24,040 bases of DNA from JAGVVZ01 sp964372465 (GTDB lineage: Archaea; Aenigmatarchaeota; Aenigmatarchaeia; CG10238-14): the NCBI GenBank assembly GCA_964372465.1, contig CAYJRA010000011.1, positions 1 through 24,040 on the forward strand, read 5' to 3'. How positions within the stretch are numbered: the stretch's first letter is position 1; each line of letters opens with the position of its first letter. Below the pieces are notes generated by a model that ran no database searches, was not told where the DNA came from, and was given only the letters and a program-made list of their open reading frames with translations. Below, one piece after another: positions 21,547-24,040 of the stretch. The position numbers were made by a program, and so were the translations under genes.

Positions 21547-22419
21547 TTACTCAGACATTTCAATTTTATTCTTTTTAAACTCAGTCAGTATTGAATTCCA
21601 AATATCGGAGATTATATAATCTCTATTCTGCACTTCTAGAATCCATGCGTTTGCTTGCAGAGTTATGCTTTTTTTATCTGCATTCTTGATGAGAACTTTC
21701 GGTTTAAGGGAGTCCATATTTTTTGGGACTTCCAAGAACTTAGATAATCCCGGTATATCCAGTATCTTTTCCAGATATGATTTCGAATTACTTGAAACGT
21801 TTGGCAAAATTCTGGGATTCTTGTCCAATATTTCTAATATTATTTTTTCAACCCTTTCCAAATCGCTGTTATGAGAAACTTTAACATCAATAGAAATATT
21901 GAGGAATTCGCTTTTTGTGAAATTAGCAAGATTAGTGCTTATTATAGTCGAGTTTGGAACATAGACAATCTTCCCGTCTATGGTTCTCAATGTGGTTCTC
22001 AGTAAACTAATATCTTTGACCTTAGCCAAACCAAACTGGGGAAAACCACCGACTTCAACCCAATCTTCTAATCTGATTATCCTGGTTAAGAAGATTATTC
22101 CGCCTGAGATTACGTTCTGAATGAATTGCTGAGCTGAAAATGCAACCGCAATACCTATTAGGGTACCAGCTGCCAAAAGGGCAGTTACATCGAATCCTAA
22201 GATATGAACCACGCCGAAATAAATACCGCTTACATAAACAACGTAGCTTAGCACTCTTCCAAAGGTTTTTGATGTTCTTTTGTCAAGCCTTCCATCCAAA
22301 AACCTCCTTACAAATAAATACAAAATGTTTCCAGAAATTATAGTTGCGAAAAATAAGAGTAAGAATACCAAGAATTTGATTATTGATACATTTCCTATAA
22401 AGATCGGTGCTTCAACCAT
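21547..22419 (-). CDS. mscS: MscS-family mechanosensitive channel
   Basis: A 290-residue membrane channel. There are three helices in the first 110 residues. The third, pore-lining region (TALLAAGTLIGIAVAFSAQQFIQNVISGG) carries the Ala/Gly-rich packing typical of MscS. It is followed by the beta domain signature (EDWVEVGGFPQFGLAKVKDISLLRTTLRT and VPNSTIISTNLANFT, with short gaps) and a mixed C-terminal domain from about 185. These channels release solutes under hypo-osmotic stress. The length matches the minimal three-helix MscS. The gene ends 40 bases upstream of tRNA-Leu on the same strand. Confidence 0.92.
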   Translation of the reverse strand: MVEAPIFIGNVSIIKFLVFLLLFFATIISGNILYLFVRRFLDGRLDKRTSKTFGRVLSYVVYVSGIYFGVVHILGFDVTALLAAGTLIGIAVAFSAQQFIQNVISGGIIFLTRIIRLEDWVEVGGFPQFGLAKVKDISLLRTTLRTIDGKIVYVPNSTIISTNLANFTKSEFLNISIDVKVSHNSDLERVEKIILEILDKNPRILPNVSSNSKSYLEKILDIPGLSKFLEVPKNMDSLKPKVLIKNADKKSITLQANAWILEVQNRDYIISDIWNSILTEFKKNKIEMSE

Positions 22420-22523
22420 ATGACATAATAATGAGCGGTTATCTTAAATAATTTTTGGTTGAGGAAATTTTTCGTGAGATGATTATGAGATAATATCAGT
22501 TGCTGGGTAAATTATTAGACACG

Positions 22524-22708
22524 CTATAAAAATAACAGACAACATTTGTATGCGAAAGTTGCCAGTTTTCTGACGGGTTTTGTATATGATTTGGCTGATG
22601 AGTTTTGGAATGTGATAGACCTGAATAATATTGGTTTTAGCGAAAGAAGAATGAAGATGGCTGTATTTTCAATGTGTATTCTCATGGGTTTTAGGATTTT
22701 TTGATTTT
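22524..22708 (+). pseudogene. Possible decayed coding remnant upstream of transposase
   Basis: A frame open from about 22524 reads YAKVASFLTGFVYDLADEF and on through DLNNIGFSERRMKMAVFSM to a TGA near 22702. The composition looks protein-like (helix, then a charged turn, then a hydrophobic segment) but there is no upstream start codon or ribosome site, and the frame runs straight into transposase-like sequence after the stop. It may be a truncated host gene or part of the element. The surrounding 22420-22685 holds nothing else I can support. Confidence 0.3.
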
Positions 22709-23023
22709 TGGAAAATTTTTGTGGGACTGATTTCATTCCGTTCAGGAGCAATGCAACCAGCACATCGGGAGGCTCTACAATATGGAACAAGATGTATCAT
22801 TACTATGCTGAATAGAGATGAGTTCTTACAGCATTATCATAAGAGAAGCAACAACGAAATAGTATTCCACATGGTTAAAAGCAAGTTCGGAGATTCAGTT
22901 AGAAGCAAGGAATGGGTTTCACAAATGAATGAGGTCTTGTTAAAAATACTGTGCCACAATATCTGCGTGGTCATACAAGAAATGCACGAACTGGGAATTA
23001 AACCTCAAATCCTCTACCAGTAA
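22686..23023 (+). pseudogene. DDE transposase remnant, frameshifted
   Basis: Two frames join into the C-terminal part of an IS4/IS5-type DDE transposase. The first (from about 22703) reads FIPFRSNATSTSGGSTIW and NKMYHYYAE, ending at TAG 22813. The second, one base over, takes up at about 22808 with LNRDEFLQHYHKRSNNEIVF (containing the catalytic Glu), KSKFGDSVRSK and NEVLLKILCHNICVVIQEM, ending at 23023. An internal stop also occurs near 22702. The N-terminal catalytic Asp region is missing and I see no flanking inverted repeats. It is therefore a dead fragment, and it marks this end of the window as accessory DNA. A GTG at 22721 would open only the second frame and give a 100-residue product that begins out of register with the family. 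Confidence 0.8.
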
Positions 23024-23056
23024 ACTTATAAATTTAAGTTCTGACAATTATTAAAT

Positions 23057-23551
23057 ATGGTCAATAAAGATAAATACAAGACCGTGATTCTTTATTTTGC
23101 CAATAAAATCAGGAATGAAACTCTTGGTAAAACAAAACTTATGAAACTGTTGTATTATTTAGATTTTGATTTCTTTGAACTTCATGGGAAGTCAGTCACT
23201 AATGACAGTTATGTAAGGATGCCTTTAGGACCAGTTCCCGAAAATGCAGAAGCTATATTGAATGAAATGATAAAGGAAGGTTCAGTTAAAGTTCAAAAAT
23301 GTAAAATGCCTCAGGGGTTGAATGATAAAGAACTCATCATTCCATGTAAAGCAAAAACACTTGAACATCTGACCAAAGAAGAAATAGAGATGATAGAGGA
23401 AATAGCTGATAAATGGGAGAAATTTAGTGGAAGAGATATGAAAAATGCAAGCCATGGTGAAGCTCCATGGATAGCAACCAAACCAGGATGTATTATAGAC
23501 TACAATCTTGCTTATTACAGAAATAAGTATAACGAAATGGAAAAGATGTAA
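23057..23551 (+). CDS. Panacea-domain (DUF4065/SocA-like) antitoxin
   Basis: A 164-residue protein with the Panacea (SocA/DUF4065) fold, found mostly as the antitoxin of type II toxin-antitoxin pairs. Visible family features: the N-terminal VILYFANKIRN helix, KTKLMKLLYYLDFDFFELHG (30-49, the most conserved stretch), YVRMPLGPVPENAEAILNEM, and near the end SHGEAPWIATKPGCIIDYNL. The length is typical. TATA-like ACTTATAAATTTA (23024-23036) lies at the leaderless distance from ATG 23057. The next gene begins eight bases after its stop and encodes a RelE-like protein, so the pair forms a complete module. Confidence 0.88.
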   Translation: MVNKDKYKTVILYFANKIRNETLGKTKLMKLLYYLDFDFFELHGKSVTNDSYVRMPLGPVPENAEAILNEMIKEGSVKVQKCKMPQGLNDKELIIPCKAKTLEHLTKEEIEMIEEIADKWEKFSGRDMKNASHGEAPWIATKPGCIIDYNLAYYRNKYNEMEKM

Positions 23552-23559
23552 ATGGTTTT

Positions 23560-23910
23560 ATGCAACTTCTAAGACATTCTGAGATAGACAGAGATATGAA
23601 GACGCTAAAAAAGAAATTCAGAACCCCAGAAGAATCACTTGAAGCATGGTGTGACCTTTTTTCTGTCAAAGGTCTGGAAGAAACACCAGCCATCGAGAAA
23701 TGCAATGGTTATGGCAGTCATCAGATTTACAAAGGAAGAGTAATTCCTCTTAAGGAGAATTGCGGTAAATCACAAGGTTATAGAGTAATCTTTAAAATGG
23801 AAAGTGATAGATGTATTATCATATTCTTTTCACGACATGGAATATACAAAACCGAGCAAGAACTAATAAACACTGTCAGATATAGACTCAATAACCTAAC
23901 AACTGTTTAA
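23560..23910 (+). CDS. Probable RelE/ParE-like toxin paired with Panacea
   Basis: A 116-residue basic protein. Residues about 1-45 are helical (a HSEIDRDMKTLKKKF start resembling the first helices of RelE/ParE toxins). The rest suggests the RelE beta sheet: IYKGRVIPLKENC, then GYRVIFKMESDRCIIIFFSR, HGIYKTEQELINTVRYRL. The R-x-I-F-K and I-I-I-F-F-S-R-H-G-x-Y pattern is the usual core of ribosome-dependent mRNA interferases, but catalytic residues cannot be assigned with confidence. It lies eight bases after the antitoxin gene. Start is ATG 23560. Toxin identity rests on fold resemblance plus the Panacea neighbour. Confidence 0.75.
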   Translation: MQLLRHSEIDRDMKTLKKKFRTPEESLEAWCDLFSVKGLEETPAIEKCNGYGSHQIYKGRVIPLKENCGKSQGYRVIFKMESDRCIIIFFSRHGIYKTEQELINTVRYRLNNLTTV

Positions 23911-24040
23911 AAAGTCCCGAAAATGTTTAAGAAGTATGCCTCAAAACCTACTTATTAAACAAAGCTCTTTAACAATTAATACTATACAACTATTCCTTGT
24001 TTTACAGCTTGTCTGACAATACCATGTTCCTTTAATTTTC
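23911..24040. other. Right-edge sequence, possible start of next gene
   Basis: After the toxin gene come 130 bases with no complete gene. On the minus strand a frame entering from the right edge reads KLKEHGIVRQAVKQGIVV and then stops (TAG). It could be the end of a gene outside the window, but 18 codons are too few to judge. Confidence 0.25.

Noticed and set aside
21409..21594. Plus-strand frame beginning MREAGFEPANLL
   Set aside because: This is the familiar false protein from antisense tRNA; the region is tRNA-Leu.
22524..22790. Minus-strand frame of 88 codons
   Set aside because: It opposes the transposase remnant, whose two frames give clear family motifs on the plus strand.
1..24040. 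CRISPR array or rRNA genes
   Set aside because: No regularly spaced repeats and no conserved rRNA stretches seen on either strand.

Overview
The window looks like part of a small, AT-rich archaeal genome. The evidence is eL14 next to a Cbf5-type pseudouridine synthase, a Trm112-like protein, TATA boxes placed for leaderless transcription (about 26 bases before the start codon), class III (prepilin-type) signal peptides, and four tRNA genes that make sense only after removing archaeal bulge-helix-bulge (BHB) introns. Tiny non-canonical introns together with short, often 4-bp-overlapping genes suggest a DPANN-type lineage (ARMAN/Micrarchaeota-like or a relative). That placement is inference; the window has no rRNA.

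Layout. 1-1736: the 5' part of a large secreted, sequon-rich surface protein (minus), cut by the window edge. 1837-3774: translation and RNA-modification genes (eL14, Cbf5, Trm112-like) with a small internally duplicated membrane protein. 3809-5711: tRNA-Ser(UGA), a membrane-associated protein with an HExxH motif whose end lies inside the tRNA gene, a YbaK/ProX-type deacylase, then tRNA-Val(GAC) and tRNA-Glu(UUC) three bases apart. 5939-9198 (minus): a three-gene run with a secreted small protein, a holo-ACP synthase and an 827-residue ligase-ACP-acyltransferase fusion. 9260-15188 (plus): a cell-surface block with an Ig-like membrane protein of 821 residues and four short-spaced genes whose N-termini resemble pilins or pseudopilins. 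15208-16231: a broken THEP1 NTPase and two small zinc-ribbon proteins. 16299-19135: MFS transporter, NIF3-like metalloprotein and HAD hydrolase. 19160-23910: an accessory stretch with a VapBC module between 29-bp direct repeats, a winged-helix-like protein behind a perfect palindrome, an EamA transporter, tRNA-Leu(UAG), an MscS channel, a decayed transposase and a Panacea-type toxin-antitoxin pair.

Two signals stand out. First, the four tRNAs carry seven introns: two in Ser (19 and 63 nt), one in Val (13 nt, in the D arm), three in Glu (15, 13 and 25 nt) and one in Leu (12 nt). Removing them gives near-canonical cloverleaves, and most junctions fit 3-nt-bulge/4-bp-helix/3-nt-bulge geometry. 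Second, a bacterial-looking acyl module (AcpS plus adenylating ligase, acyl carrier domain and PlsC on one chain) sits in an archaeon, where ether lipids are the rule and ACP chemistry is unusual. The surface/pilin block and the two toxin-antitoxin loci are secondary points of interest.
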